DNA of 64,000 nucleotides, from the NCBI RefSeq assembly GCF_002086285.1, contig NZ_MVHU01000004.1, positions 124,001 through 188,000 of the forward strand, written 5' to 3'. Positions 28,272-39,810 of this stretch are shown piece by piece. The translations under genes and the position numbers were made by a program. Position 1 is the stretch's first letter, and each line of letters begins with the position of its first letter. This DNA is from Mycolicibacter kumamotonensis. GTDB taxonomy: Bacteria > Actinomycetota > Actinomycetes > Mycobacteriales > Mycobacteriaceae. The notes beneath the pieces are model-generated. The model did not search any database, was not told the origin of the DNA, and saw only the letters and a program-made list of their open reading frames with translations.

Positions 28272-30998
28272 GTGAGCTCAGCCAAGACCGCCCCGACCGA
28301 CGCTGCGCAAGACACCCAGACCAAACCGACGTTGCTGCTGCTGGACGGAAACTCGCTGGCCTACCGGGCGTTCTACGCCCTGCCCGCGGAGAACTTCAAG
28401 ACTCGTAGCGGCCTGACCACCAACGCCGTCTACGGGTTCACCGCCATGCTGATCAACCTGCTGCGCGACGAGGCTCCCACCCACGTCGCCGCCGCGTTCG
28501 ACGTGTCCCGGCAGACCTTCCGCTCCGAGCGTTTCCCGGAGTACAAGGCGACCCGATCGAGCACCCCGGACGAGTTTCGCGGCCAGATCGACATCACCAA
28601 GGAAGTCCTCAACGCGCTGGGCATCACCACGCTGTCGGAACCCGGTTACGAGGCCGACGACCTGATCGCCACGCTGGCCACCCAGGCCGACGCCGACGGC
28701 TACCGGGTTCTGGTGGTCACCGGGGACCGCGACGCACTGCAATTGGTCAACGACAACGTGACCGTGCTCTACCCCCGCAAAGGCGTCAGCGACCTGACCC
28801 GGTTCACCCCCGAGGCGGTGGTGGAGAAGTACGGCCTGACCCCGGCCCAGTACCCGGACTTCGCGGCGCTGCGTGGCGACCCCAGCGACAACCTGCCCGG
28901 CATCCCGGGCGTCGGGGAGAAGACCGCATCGAAGTGGATCGTCGAGTACGGCTCCCTGCAGGGACTGGTCGATCAGGTCGACACCGTCAAAGGCAAGGTC
29001 GGGGATGCGTTGCGCGCCAACCTTTCCGCGGTGATCCTCAACCGCGAACTCACCGACCTGGTGCGCAACGTGCCGTTGGCCCAGACCCCGGACACACTGC
29101 GGCTGCTGCCGTGGAACCGCGAGCAGATTCACCAACTCTTCGACGACCTCGAATTCCGGGTGCTGCGCGACCGGCTCTTCGAGACGCTGTCGACCGCAGA
29201 GCCCGAGGTCGACGAGGGCTTCGAGGTGCGCGGCGGCGCACTGGAACCCGGCACCGTCGCGGCCTGGCTGGCCGAACACTGCGCCGACGGACGGCGCGCC
29301 GGGCTGGCCGTCATCGGCAGCCATCGCAGTTACGACAGCGACACCACCGCGCTGGCGATCGCCGCCGGCGACGGTGACGGCGGCTACCTCGACACCGCGA
29401 CCCTGACCGCCGAGGACGACGCCGCGCTGGCCGCCTGGTTGGCCGACCCGGACCGGCCCAAAGCGCTGCACGAGGCCAAGCTGGCCCTGCACGACCTCGC
29501 CGGGCGCGGCTGGACCCTCGACGGCGTCACCTGCGACACCGCGCTGGCCGCCTACCTGGTCCGGCCCGGGCAGCGCAGTTTCAGCCTCGATGACCTGTCG
29601 GTGCGCTACCTGCGCCGGGAACTGCGCGCCGAATCCGATGAGCAGCAACAACTCTCGCTGCTCGACGACGCCGAGGGCATCGACGATCAGGCGGTGGCGA
29701 CCGCGCTGCTGCGGGCCCGCGCAGTCACCGATCTGGCCGACGCGCTGGACGCCGAGCTGGCCCGCATCGACTCGGCCGCACTGCTCGCTGACATCGAGTT
29801 GCCGCTGCAGCGGGTGCTCGCCGAGCTGGAGACGGCCGGGATCGCCGTCGACCTGGACCGGCTCACCGAGCTGCAGAGCCGGTTCGGCGACGAGATCCGC
29901 GACGCCGCCGAAGCCGCCTACGCGGTGATCGGCAAGCAGATCAACCTCGGATCGCCCAAGCAGCTGCAGGTGGTGCTCTTCGACGAGCTGGGCATGCCCA
30001 AGACCAAGAAGACCAAGACCGGCTACACCACCGACGCCGACGCGCTGCAGTCGCTGTTCGACAAGACCGGCCACCCGTTCCTGGAGCACCTGCTGACTCA
30101 CCGCGACGTCACCCGGCTCAAGGTGACCGTCGACGGCCTGCTCAAATCGGTTGCCTCCGATGGCCGTATCCACACCACGCTGAACCAGACCATCGCGGCG
30201 ACCGGCCGGCTGTCGTCTACCGACCCCAACCTGCAGAACATTCCGATCCGCACCGACGCCGGCCGGCAGATCCGCGATGCCTTCGTCGTCGGCGCGGGCT
30301 ATGCCGAGCTGATGACGGTCGACTACAGCCAGATCGAGATGCGCATCATGGCGCACCTCTCCGGTGATGCGGGTCTGATCGAGGCGTTCAACACCGGCGA
30401 GGACCTGCACTCGTTCGTCGGGTCACGGGCGTTCGGCGTGCCGATCGACGAGGTGACCCCGGATATGCGGCGCCGTGTCAAGGCGATGTCCTACGGCCTG
30501 GCCTACGGGCTGAGCGCCTACGGGCTGGCCCAGCAGCTCAAGATCTCCACCGAAGAGGCCAAAGAGCAGATGGACGCCTACTTCGACCGGTTCGGCGGGG
30601 TGCGGGACTACCTGCATCAGGTCGTCGAGCAGGCCCGCAAGGACGGTTACACCTCGACGGTGCTGGGCCGGCGGCGCTACCTGCCGGAACTGGACAGCAG
30701 CAACCGCCAGGTCCGCGAGTCCGCCGAACGCGCGGCGCTCAACGCCCCGATCCAAGGCAGTGCGGCCGACATCATCAAGGTCGCGATGATCAACGTCGAC
30801 CAGGCCTTGAAGGCCTCAGGGCTGCGCTCCCGGATGCTGCTGCAGGTGCACGACGAGCTGCTCTTCGAAGTGGCCGAGGGTGAACGCGAGCCGCTGGAGG
30901 CGCTGGTGCGCGCTCAAATGGGCAGCGCCTACGAGCTGAGTGTGCCGCTGGAGGTGGCCGTCGGCTACGGGCGCAGTTGGGACGCCGCCGCGCATTAG
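28272..30998 (+). CDS. polA: DNA polymerase I
   Basis: 908 residues. Domains are the 5'-3' nuclease (about 15-310; LLDGNSLAYRAFYALP, VTGDRDALQLV, GDPSDNLPGIPGVGEKTA), a 3'-5' exonuclease-like domain that lacks the usual acidic catalytic set (about 320-510), and the family A polymerase (about 540-908; DYSQIEMRIMAH, RRRVKAMSYGLAYG, QVHDEL). It joins repair and Okazaki processing. GTG 28272 matches the M. tuberculosis start and lies 7 nt behind TAGAGT (28259-28264), so the message looks leaderless; a longer frame from 28131 overlaps the divergent gene and is rejected. Confidence 0.96.
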   Translation: MSSAKTAPTDAAQDTQTKPTLLLLDGNSLAYRAFYALPAENFKTRSGLTTNAVYGFTAMLINLLRDEAPTHVAAAFDVSRQTFRSERFPEYKATRSSTPDEFRGQIDITKEVLNALGITTLSEPGYEADDLIATLATQADADGYRVLVVTGDRDALQLVNDNVTVLYPRKGVSDLTRFTPEAVVEKYGLTPAQYPDFAALRGDPSDNLPGIPGVGEKTASKWIVEYGSLQGLVDQVDTVKGKVGDALRANLSAVILNRELTDLVRNVPLAQTPDTLRLLPWNREQIHQLFDDLEFRVLRDRLFETLSTAEPEVDEGFEVRGGALEPGTVAAWLAEHCADGRRAGLAVIGSHRSYDSDTTALAIAAGDGDGGYLDTATLTAEDDAALAAWLADPDRPKALHEAKLALHDLAGRGWTLDGVTCDTALAAYLVRPGQRSFSLDDLSVRYLRRELRAESDEQQQLSLLDDAEGIDDQAVATALLRARAVTDLADALDAELARIDSAALLADIELPLQRVLAELETAGIAVDLDRLTELQSRFGDEIRDAAEAAYAVIGKQINLGSPKQLQVVLFDELGMPKTKKTKTGYTTDADALQSLFDKTGHPFLEHLLTHRDVTRLKVTVDGLLKSVASDGRIHTTLNQTIAATGRLSSTDPNLQNIPIRTDAGRQIRDAFVVGAGYAELMTVDYSQIEMRIMAHLSGDAGLIEAFNTGEDLHSFVGSRAFGVPIDEVTPDMRRRVKAMSYGLAYGLSAYGLAQQLKISTEEAKEQMDAYFDRFGGVRDYLHQVVEQARKDGYTSTVLGRRRYLPELDSSNRQVRESAERAALNAPIQGSAADIIKVAMINVDQALKASGLRSRMLLQVHDELLFEVAEGEREPLEALVRAQMGSAYELSVPLEVAVGYGRSWDAAAH

Positions 30999-31011
30999 CC
31001 TCGGCCAGCGC

Positions 31012-31083
31012 AAGTCGCGGTGAGTGCGCGGTTTCGCACGCAAATCCGGCCGATGCGCACCACAGCGCACACTCGGCGCGATC
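31012..31083. repeat. Diverged palindromic repeat, copy D
   Basis: GAGTGCGCGG...GCACGCAAATCCGGCCGATGCGCACC...GCGCACACTC reads as an imperfect inverted repeat, roughly 14 of 20 arm positions paired. It is similar in size and location to copies A-C but differs in sequence, so it may be a second family. It lies between the convergent ends of polA and the PrsW-like gene. Confidence 0.5.
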
Positions 31084-31091
31084 GGCACCGA

Positions 31092-32228
31092 TCAGCGCCG
31101 TACCAGCCCCGGCGCGCGGTATCCCGCCATCGTGTAGAGCACGGGCGCCGCGGCCCGGGCGGCCATCACCCCGTAGGCGTCCTCGTGCTGCATCGCGAAC
31201 ACCTCCGGGTCGCCGAAGCCCCGGTCGATGCGGTCTCGCACGAACGCCAGCTCCACCACCTGGGCGGCGAACCTCTTGACCGCCTGCGCGGCGGGGCGGC
31301 CCCCGATGCGTCTGGCCTCGCGGATCGCCTGCTTGCGGGCCCGGATCGAACCCAGCCAGGTCTCCTCGTTCGGGCTGATCAGGCCGCCGGCCACCATCGC
31401 CGGCAGCTTGGCGGCGACCAGCTGCTGCTCGTGCCGGCGGCTCAGGATGCCCAGCAGCACCATCAGCAGGAACACCGGAACCATCCAGGTCAGGTAGGTC
31501 ACCACGAAGAACTGGCCGCCGGCCGTCGCCAGTGAGGCATTCCACAGCGCGTGCATGCCCACCGCCGCCAGATACCCGAGCACGATCACGACGGCTTTGG
31601 ACCCGAAGCTGCGGCGGCGCAGCGCGAAGAACACCCCGATGCCCGTCATGGTGGTGAACAGCGGGTGGGCGAACGGCCCGAAGATCAGCCGTGCGACGGC
31701 CACGGCGGCCATCTTGGCCGGCGAGTCGGCGGGCGCGATGTAGACGATGTCCTCCATCCAGGCGAATCCCACCGCCGTAATGCCCGCATACACCATGCAG
31801 TCGGTCAGCGAGTTCAGCTCGTGGCGCCGCCGGCCGGTCAGCATGATCAGCAGAAACAGGCCCTTGGCGGCCTCCTCGATGAACGGCGCCTGGATCGCGG
31901 CCATGTCGAAGGCCTTCGACACCAGCGGTCGCACGGTGGCCACCGAGGACCCGAACGTCTCCAGGCCCACCGCCAGCACCACCGCGACCGACGCTCCCCA
32001 CAGGAAGGCCAGTTGCAGCAGACGCCGGGGTTCGGGCTCCCAGCGATCCAGCCACCGGTAGCAGAACAGCACCACCAGCATCGAGAGGCTGGCCAGCACC
32101 AAGGCGATCAGCGTGCCGGCCGGGTTGGCGGCGGTGAACAGCAGGAGCAGCAGCGCGGTGAGAATGGTGAGCGCGACGATGACGAACAGCGGCGCTCCGA
32201 CCTTTCGGCGGTTCCGCATCCGGGGCAT
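31092..32228 (-). CDS. PrsW-type intramembrane metalloprotease
   Basis: 378 residues with about eight membrane segments in the first 280. The glutamic-acid motif EEAAKG (Glu118, Glu119) in APFIEEAAKGLFLLIML, the histidine in FGPFAHPLFTTM and the GMHALWN histidine are the expected metal ligands of the CPBP/PrsW superfamily. The C-terminal 110 residues are cytoplasmic and basic. ATG 32228 begins MPRMRNRRKVG; an upstream start at 32270 is less likely. Substrate unknown. It sits between polA and rpsA, which are neighbours in M. tuberculosis. Confidence 0.85.
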   Translation of the reverse strand: MPRMRNRRKVGAPLFVIVALTILTALLLLLFTAANPAGTLIALVLASLSMLVVLFCYRWLDRWEPEPRRLLQLAFLWGASVAVVLAVGLETFGSSVATVRPLVSKAFDMAAIQAPFIEEAAKGLFLLIMLTGRRRHELNSLTDCMVYAGITAVGFAWMEDIVYIAPADSPAKMAAVAVARLIFGPFAHPLFTTMTGIGVFFALRRRSFGSKAVVIVLGYLAAVGMHALWNASLATAGGQFFVVTYLTWMVPVFLLMVLLGILSRRHEQQLVAAKLPAMVAGGLISPNEETWLGSIRARKQAIREARRIGGRPAAQAVKRFAAQVVELAFVRDRIDRGFGDPEVFAMQHEDAYGVMAARAAAPVLYTMAGYRAPGLVRR

Positions 32229-32252
32229 AGCGAGGCAGCGTAGACCACCGGT

Positions 32253-32282
32253 TTGTCCAGCGTGCAACACGTCGAGTAGCCT
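32253..32282 (+). promoter_or_regulatory. Candidate rpsA promoter
   Basis: TTGTCC (32253-32258) and TAGCCT (32277-32282), 18 bp apart. The -10 is inside a small inverted repeat GTCGAG-TAGC-CTCGAC (32271-32286). It would give a leader of about 105 nt. No Shine-Dalgarno sequence precedes the rpsA ATG. Confidence 0.35.
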
Positions 32283-32394
32283 CGACAGGTAGGCCTCGAC
32301 TTGTCCTAGACCGAGATCGTGGCCACCGCATGCCCAGGCATGCGTGACTTCACCCCGTCCCTACTACCTCAACTTGTCCGGAGCAACCCCACAC

Positions 32395-33834
32395 ATGCCA
32401 AGTCCCACCGTCACCTCGCCGCAAGTAGCCATCAACGACATTGGCTCGGCCGAGGATTTTCTCGCCGCCATCGACAAAACGATCAAGTACTTCAACGATG
32501 GCGACATCGTCGAGGGGACGATCGTCAAGGTTGACCGGGACGAGGTCCTGCTCGACATCGGTTACAAGACCGAAGGTGTCATTCCCAGCCGCGAGCTGTC
32601 CATCAAGCACGACGTCGACCCGCACGAGGTGGTGTCCGTCGGTGACGAGGTCGAGGCCCTGGTCCTGACCAAGGAGGACAAAGAGGGCCGGCTGATCCTG
32701 TCCAAGAAGCGCGCCCAGTACGAGCGCGCCTGGGGCACGATCGAAGAGCTCAAGGAGAAGGACGAGGCCGTCAAGGGCACCGTCATCGAGGTCGTCAAGG
32801 GCGGCCTGATCCTCGACATCGGGCTGCGCGGCTTCCTGCCCGCCTCGCTGGTCGAGATGCGCCGCGTCCGCGACCTGCAGCCCTACATCGGCCGGGAGAT
32901 CGAAGCCAAGATCATCGAGCTGGACAAGAACCGCAACAACGTGGTGCTGTCCCGCCGCGCCTGGCTGGAGCAGACCCAGTCCGAGGTGCGCAGCGAGTTC
33001 CTCAACCAGCTGCAGAAGGGCGCCGTCCGCAAGGGTGTCGTCTCCTCGATCGTCAACTTCGGCGCCTTCGTCGACCTGGGCGGCGTGGACGGCCTGGTGC
33101 ACGTCTCCGAGCTGTCCTGGAAGCACATCGACCACCCGTCCGAGGTGGTGCAGGTGGGCGACGAGGTCACCGTCGAGGTGCTCGACGTCGACATGGACCG
33201 CGAGCGGGTTTCGCTGTCGCTCAAGGCCACCCAGGAAGACCCGTGGCGGCACTTCGCCCGCACCCACGCGATCGGCCAGATCGTTCCGGGCAAGGTCACC
33301 AAGCTGGTGCCGTTCGGTGCGTTCGTCCGCGTCGAGGAGGGCATCGAGGGTCTGGTGCACATCTCCGAGCTGGCCGAGCAGCACGTCGAGGTCCCGGACC
33401 AGGTGGTCGCGGTCGGCGACGACGCGATGGTCAAGGTCATCGACATCGACCTGGACCGGCGCCGGATCTCGCTGAGCCTCAAGCAGGCCAACGAGGACTA
33501 CACCGAGGAGTTCGACCCCTCCAAGTACGGCATGGCCGACAGCTACGACGAGCAGGGCAACTACATCTTCCCCGAGGGCTTCGACGCCGAGACCAACGAG
33601 TGGATCGAAGGTTTCGACAAGCAGCGCACCGAGTGGGAGGCCCGGTACGCCGAGGCCGAGCGCCGGCACAAGATGCACACCGCGCAGATGGAGAAGTTCG
33701 CCGCCGCCGAGCACGCCGAGCCTCGCTCGGGTGCCAACGGTTCGCACCGCGATGAGGCTCCGGCCGGCGGTTCGCTGGCCAGCGACGAGCAGCTCGCCGC
33801 GCTGCGGGAGAAGCTCGCCGGTAACAGCGCTTAA
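32395..33834 (+). CDS. rpsA: 30S ribosomal protein S1
   Basis: 479 residues with four S1 RNA-binding repeats at about 35-105, 120-190, 205-275 and 290-362 (for example GTIVKVDRDEVLLDIGYKTEG, GVVSSIVNFGAFVDLGGVDGLVHVSEL). The C-terminal tail (about 370-479) is the divergent actinobacterial region. ATG 32395 gives MPSPTVTSPQVA, the mycobacterial start; the frame upstream to 32344 is not used. S1 helps load mRNA and take part in trans-translation. coaE begins 30 bp downstream. Confidence 0.97.
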   Translation: MPSPTVTSPQVAINDIGSAEDFLAAIDKTIKYFNDGDIVEGTIVKVDRDEVLLDIGYKTEGVIPSRELSIKHDVDPHEVVSVGDEVEALVLTKEDKEGRLILSKKRAQYERAWGTIEELKEKDEAVKGTVIEVVKGGLILDIGLRGFLPASLVEMRRVRDLQPYIGREIEAKIIELDKNRNNVVLSRRAWLEQTQSEVRSEFLNQLQKGAVRKGVVSSIVNFGAFVDLGGVDGLVHVSELSWKHIDHPSEVVQVGDEVTVEVLDVDMDRERVSLSLKATQEDPWRHFARTHAIGQIVPGKVTKLVPFGAFVRVEEGIEGLVHISELAEQHVEVPDQVVAVGDDAMVKVIDIDLDRRRISLSLKQANEDYTEEFDPSKYGMADSYDEQGNYIFPEGFDAETNEWIEGFDKQRTEWEARYAEAERRHKMHTAQMEKFAAAEHAEPRSGANGSHRDEAPAGGSLASDEQLAALREKLAGNSA

Positions 33835-33864
33835 CTCGCGCCCAAGCGCGGTGAAAGGGCGCAG

Positions 33865-35082
33865 ATGCTGCGTATCGGTCTGACCGGCGGTATCGGCGCC
33901 GGTAAGTCGACCGTGTCGGCTGCCTTCAGCCGCCAGGGTGGCGTCATCGTCGACGGTGACGTCATCTCCCGTGAAGTCGTGGAGCCCGGTACCGAAGGCC
34001 TCGCCAAACTGGTCGAGGCCTTCGGGCCGGGCATCCTGCTTCCAGACGGTGCTTTAGACCGTCCGGCGCTGGCCGCGATCGCCTTCAGCGACGACGACAA
34101 GCGGGCGACGCTCAACGGGATCGTGCACCCGCTGGTGGCGGCGCGCCGCGCGGAGCTGATCGAAGCGGCCGGTGACGAGGCGGTGATCGTCGAGGACATT
34201 CCGCTGCTGGTCGAGTCGCAGATGGCTCCGCTGTTCCCGCTGGTGGTGGTGGTGCACGCCGACGTAGAGACACGAGTAGCCCGACTCCTTCAGTACCGCG
34301 GGATGTCGGAGGAGGACGCCCGGGCCCGGATCGCCGCGCAGGCCACCGAGCCGCAACGGCGCGACGTCGCCGACGTGTGGCTGGACAACTCGGGCGATCC
34401 GGATCAACTGGCGGAGCAGGCGCTCGACTTGTGGGAGCAGCGCATCAAGCCGTTCGCGCACAACCTCAGAACCGGCCAAACGGTGCCGTCTCCGGCGCAG
34501 CTGATGCCGGCCGATCCGACCTGGCCGGATCAGGCGCAGCGCATCCTGGCCCGGGTGCGCACCGCCTGCGGGCACCGGGCGGCCCGGGTCGATCACATCG
34601 GGTCCACCGCGGTGCCCAGCCTGGACGCCAAGGACGTCATCGACGTTCAGGTCACGGTCGAATCCCTGGCGGTGGCCGACGAACTCGCCGAAGCCCTGCT
34701 GCGCGCCGGTTACCCGCGGATCGAGGCGATCACCGCCGACAACGGCAAACCCGACACCCGCAGCACCGTCGCGGAGTTCGACCACAGCGACGATCCGGCG
34801 CTGTGGCAGAAACGTCTTCACGCCTCCGCTGACCCGGGGCGGGCCACCAACGTGCACATCCGGGTGGCGGGCTGGCCCAATCAGCAGTTCGCCCTGCTGT
34901 TTCCGGCCTGGCTGTCCGCGGACGCCGAGGCGCGTAACGAGTATCTGGCGGTCAAGCGCGAGGCGGAACGCGCGGGCGTCGAGGGCGGCATCGAGGCCTA
35001 CGCCGACGTCAAGGAACCCTGGTTCGACACCGCCTACCGGCGGGCGTGGGCTTGGGCCGACGACACCGGTTGGCGTCCCTGA
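33865..35082 (+). CDS. coaE: Dephospho-CoA kinase fused to a GrpB domain
   Basis: 405 residues. The first 200 are dephospho-CoA kinase, the last step of CoA synthesis, with P-loop GGIGAGKST (8-16) and DVISREV. The rest (about 213-400; MPADPTWPDQAQRI, VDHIGSTAVPSLDAKDVIDVQV) is a GrpB/UPF0157 nucleotidyltransferase-like domain. This two-domain form is normal in mycobacteria (Rv1631), where the extra domain has been linked to folding or regulation. It follows rpsA directly and may share its transcript. Confidence 0.95.
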   Translation: MLRIGLTGGIGAGKSTVSAAFSRQGGVIVDGDVISREVVEPGTEGLAKLVEAFGPGILLPDGALDRPALAAIAFSDDDKRATLNGIVHPLVAARRAELIEAAGDEAVIVEDIPLLVESQMAPLFPLVVVVHADVETRVARLLQYRGMSEEDARARIAAQATEPQRRDVADVWLDNSGDPDQLAEQALDLWEQRIKPFAHNLRTGQTVPSPAQLMPADPTWPDQAQRILARVRTACGHRAARVDHIGSTAVPSLDAKDVIDVQVTVESLAVADELAEALLRAGYPRIEAITADNGKPDTRSTVAEFDHSDDPALWQKRLHASADPGRATNVHIRVAGWPNQQFALLFPAWLSADAEARNEYLAVKREAERAGVEGGIEAYADVKEPWFDTAYRRAWAWADDTGWRP

Positions 35083-35088
35083 GGCCGG

Positions 35089-35517
35089 TCAGGCCATGCT
35101 GCTGATCAAGGCGCCGCACAGCATCGCGCCGTTGCGCGGGTCGCTGCTGTCCTTCCAGGTGGTGACGAATCGGTCGCTCTTCACCGCGACGATGTCGTCC
35201 ACGTGGATCTCGCAGTGCACGTTGGCCGACGACGGCCAGCGCAGCCGGATCACCATGCCCGCCTTGCTGGGATCGGACAGCACCGCGTTGGCCTCGAACG
35301 GGGCACCGAAGCTGTCGATGTCGCCGCTGGCGGTCTGATAGTCGTTGAGCATGAAGGTGACGACGCTGCCGGTCGTCCAGGCGTCGACCCGGGCGATGTA
35401 GGTGACGTTGTGCAGCTCCTCCGGGGCCGCTGCCGCCGTGGCCGGGATCAGTTGACCGCACCCGAGCAGGGCCGCGGTGGTCGCGGTGGCGACACCGATT
35501 CGCAGGTTGGCGTTCAT
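35089..35517 (-). CDS. Small exported protein of unknown function
   Basis: 142 residues from ATG 35517. The signal peptide MNANLRIGVATATTAALLGCGQLIPATAAAA could be cut after AAA; the internal LLGC might be a lipobox but has an unusual position. The mature part (NVTYIARVDAWTTGSVVTFMLNDYQTA, ANVHCEIHVDDIVAVKSDRFVTTW) looks like a small beta protein with two late cysteines, a design seen in several mycobacterial secreted proteins. I do not recognise the family. It is only 10 bp from the DUF402 gene on the same strand. Confidence 0.72.
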   Translation of the reverse strand: MNANLRIGVATATTAALLGCGQLIPATAAAAPEELHNVTYIARVDAWTTGSVVTFMLNDYQTASGDIDSFGAPFEANAVLSDPSKAGMVIRLRWPSSANVHCEIHVDDIVAVKSDRFVTTWKDSSDPRNGAMLCGALISSMA

Positions 35518-35527
35518 GTTGACGAGA

Positions 35528-36070
35528 CTACCTAAATGATCCCGGTGGCGACCCGGTAAGACCATCGCTGACCGGCCACGACACCGGCATGCCCCGGGAG
35601 GCCAGCCAGCGCTGCAGGTCGTAGCCGTGGCTGGCCAGGCCGTCGACGGCGGCGACAGACCGGGCCACCGCCCGCTCGGCGTCGTCCTGGCTGAGTAGGC
35701 CCTCGCGCACCGCGACCATCAGTTCGTCGACGTCGGTGAGCTCGACGTCCTGCCCGGTGCGCACCACCAGATCCAGGTAGTGGTCCCGGGAGCGCCACTG
35801 CACCGGTCCGGGCGTGTACTCGCCGACATCGAGGTAGAAGTCCTGGTCACGCTCGTGGCCCGGGTTGAAGTGGAAGACCGTCGCACGCAGCCCCAGCTCC
35901 GGCAGCAGCCAGGACTCCAGGTAGTGGAACTGGGCCCGGCCCGGGGTGGGCCGGGCCAGGTAGAGGCCCCACGGCTGCACGGTATAGACGTCGACCGCGC
36001 GCACCACCCCTTTCGGGTCGGTATTGGTGTATCCGACCAGGTCAAAGGTTTCGTGCTTCGGTGGGTGCAC
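35528..36070 (-). CDS. DUF402 domain protein (Rv1632c-like)
   Basis: 180 residues from GTG 36070 (VHPPKHETFDLVGYTNTDPKG). The DUF402 core is visible in GLYLARPTPGRAQFHYLESWLLPELGLRATVFHF and DFYLDVGEYTPGPVQWRSRDHYLDLVV, with the conserved Asp/His set of this phosphatase-like barrel (FomD/Ntdp relatives). Activity is untested. The start is uncertain because no good ribosome site is seen; earlier in-frame GTGs overlap the uvrB promoter. Divergent from uvrB. Confidence 0.85.
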   Translation of the reverse strand: MHPPKHETFDLVGYTNTDPKGVVRAVDVYTVQPWGLYLARPTPGRAQFHYLESWLLPELGLRATVFHFNPGHERDQDFYLDVGEYTPGPVQWRSRDHYLDLVVRTGQDVELTDVDELMVAVREGLLSQDDAERAVARSVAAVDGLASHGYDLQRWLASRGMPVSWPVSDGLTGSPPGSFR

Positions 36071-36086
36071 CGCTGACCGCCTCTCC

Positions 36087-36109
36087 TTGTCAGACACCCG
36101 GCTTACCCT
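36087..36109 (+). promoter_or_regulatory. RecA-NDp/PafBC-type promoter of uvrB
   Basis: TTGTCAGAC (36087-36095), 8-nt spacer, TACCCT (36104-36109). The first seven bases and the spacing fit TTGTCRGTG-N8-TAnnnT. The -10 ends 6 nt before GTG 36116, so the message is leaderless. Confidence 0.7.
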
Positions 36110-36115
36110 GGGTTC

Positions 36116-38287
<2,172 letters not shown>

Positions 38288-38345
38288 CGCGCCAGCAAGG
38301 CATGCATTTTCGCGTGTCGTGGTGATCCGTGATTGACTGCAAGCG

Positions 38346-39785
38346 GTGGTGGATCTGACTGAAGCGGTGATAACCGACTCCGCTGTAAACACTGGCAGCT
38401 GGCGCGAGCTGCTCGGCAGGCGCTACCTGGGTACCTCGGCCGTGCTGGCCGGGGGTGTCGCGCTCTACGCCACCAACGAGTTCCTCACGATCAGCCTGCT
38501 GCCCAGCACCGTCCGGGACATCGGCGGGGAGCGGTTCTACGCCTGGGTGACCACCCTGTATCTCGTCGGATCGGTGATCGCCGCCGCCGCCGCCAACGCG
38601 GTGCTGGTCCGGATCGGTTCCCGATCGTCCTACCTGCTGGGCCTGCTGGCGTTCGGCGTCGGCGGCGTGGTGTGCGCGATGGCGCCCCAGATGGAGATTC
38701 TGCTGATCGGCCGCACCCTGCAGGGCATGGGTGGCGGCCTGCTGGCCGGGTTGGGCTACGCGCTGATCAACGCCGTCCTGCCCAGCTGGTTGTGGACGCG
38801 GGCGTCCGGGCTGGTCTCGGCGATGTGGGGCGTCGGCACCCTGGTCGGTCCCGCGGCCGGCGGCTTGTTCGCCCAGTTCGGCCTGTGGCGGTGGGCATTC
38901 GGTGTGATGGCGATGCTGACCGGGGTGATGGCCGCGGCGGTGACGGTGGTGCTGGCCGCCGGGCGCGGCAGCCACCACGGCGAACCGATGAAGATCCCGG
39001 TGCGCTCGCTGCTGTTGCTCGGTGGCGCCGCACTGGCGGTCAGCGTCGCGCAGTTGCCGCACAACATGGTGGGTGCGGCCGGGCTGCTGCTCGCCGGCGC
39101 CGTCCTACTGGTGGTGTTCCTCATCCTGGACCGGCGCTCGTCGGCCGCGGTGCTGCCGCCCAGCGCCTTCCAGCCGGGCCGGGAGAAGTGGATCTACGTG
39201 ACGCTGGGCCTGCTGATGGCCACCACGAAGGCCAACCTCTACATCCCGCTGCTGGGTCAGCGGCTGGCCCACCTGCCGCCGGTGATGGCCGGGTTCCTGG
39301 GCGCCGCCCTCTCGACCGGCTGGACGTTCAGCGAGATCGCCAGCGCCTCGGTGAGCAAGGTGCGGGTGATCATCGGACTGGTGATCAGCGCACCACTGGT
39401 GATGTCGGCGGGCCTGGCGGTGGTGGCGTTCACCCGGATGAGCCACTACAACCCGACCGCGGTCGGTGCGATCTGGGCGCTGGCCCTGCTGGTCGTCGGC
39501 ATCGGTGTCGGCGCCGGCTGGCCACACCTGTCGGCGTGGGCGATGAGCTGTGTCGATGACCCCGCCGAGGGGGGAACGGCCGCCGCGGCCATCAACACCG
39601 TGGCGCTGATCGGCGGGGCGTTCGGGGCGGGCTTCGCCGGCCTGGTGGTCAACACCGCCATCGGCACCGGACTGCCGGCGGCCCGCTGGCTGTTCGCGAC
39701 GTTCGCGGTCCTGGCCGCCCTGGGGTGCGTGGTGGCCTATCGGGCCAGCCGGGGTGCCGAATCGTTGGCCGGCGCCCACGACTGA
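38346..39785 (+). CDS. MFS drug-efflux-type transporter (Rv1634-like)
   Basis: 479 residues with 14 or so hydrophobic segments, the DHA2-like layout. After a short N-terminus come TSAVLAGGVALYATNEFLTIS, the motif A-like region RIGSRSSYLLG, LIGRTLQGMGGGLLAGLGYALI and a motif C-like GVGTLVGPAAGG. Proton-coupled efflux of small molecules is typical of the family; substrates here are unknown. GTG 38346 begins MVDLTEAV. It lies 58 bp behind uvrB and converges on the mannosyltransferase gene. Confidence 0.9.
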   Translation: MVDLTEAVITDSAVNTGSWRELLGRRYLGTSAVLAGGVALYATNEFLTISLLPSTVRDIGGERFYAWVTTLYLVGSVIAAAAANAVLVRIGSRSSYLLGLLAFGVGGVVCAMAPQMEILLIGRTLQGMGGGLLAGLGYALINAVLPSWLWTRASGLVSAMWGVGTLVGPAAGGLFAQFGLWRWAFGVMAMLTGVMAAAVTVVLAAGRGSHHGEPMKIPVRSLLLLGGAALAVSVAQLPHNMVGAAGLLLAGAVLLVVFLILDRRSSAAVLPPSAFQPGREKWIYVTLGLLMATTKANLYIPLLGQRLAHLPPVMAGFLGAALSTGWTFSEIASASVSKVRVIIGLVISAPLVMSAGLAVVAFTRMSHYNPTAVGAIWALALLVVGIGVGAGWPHLSAWAMSCVDDPAEGGTAAAAINTVALIGGAFGAGFAGLVVNTAIGTGLPAARWLFATFAVLAALGCVVAYRASRGAESLAGAHD

Positions 39786-39810
39786 CGGCCCGGGCGGGCC
39801 GAATGCGGGT

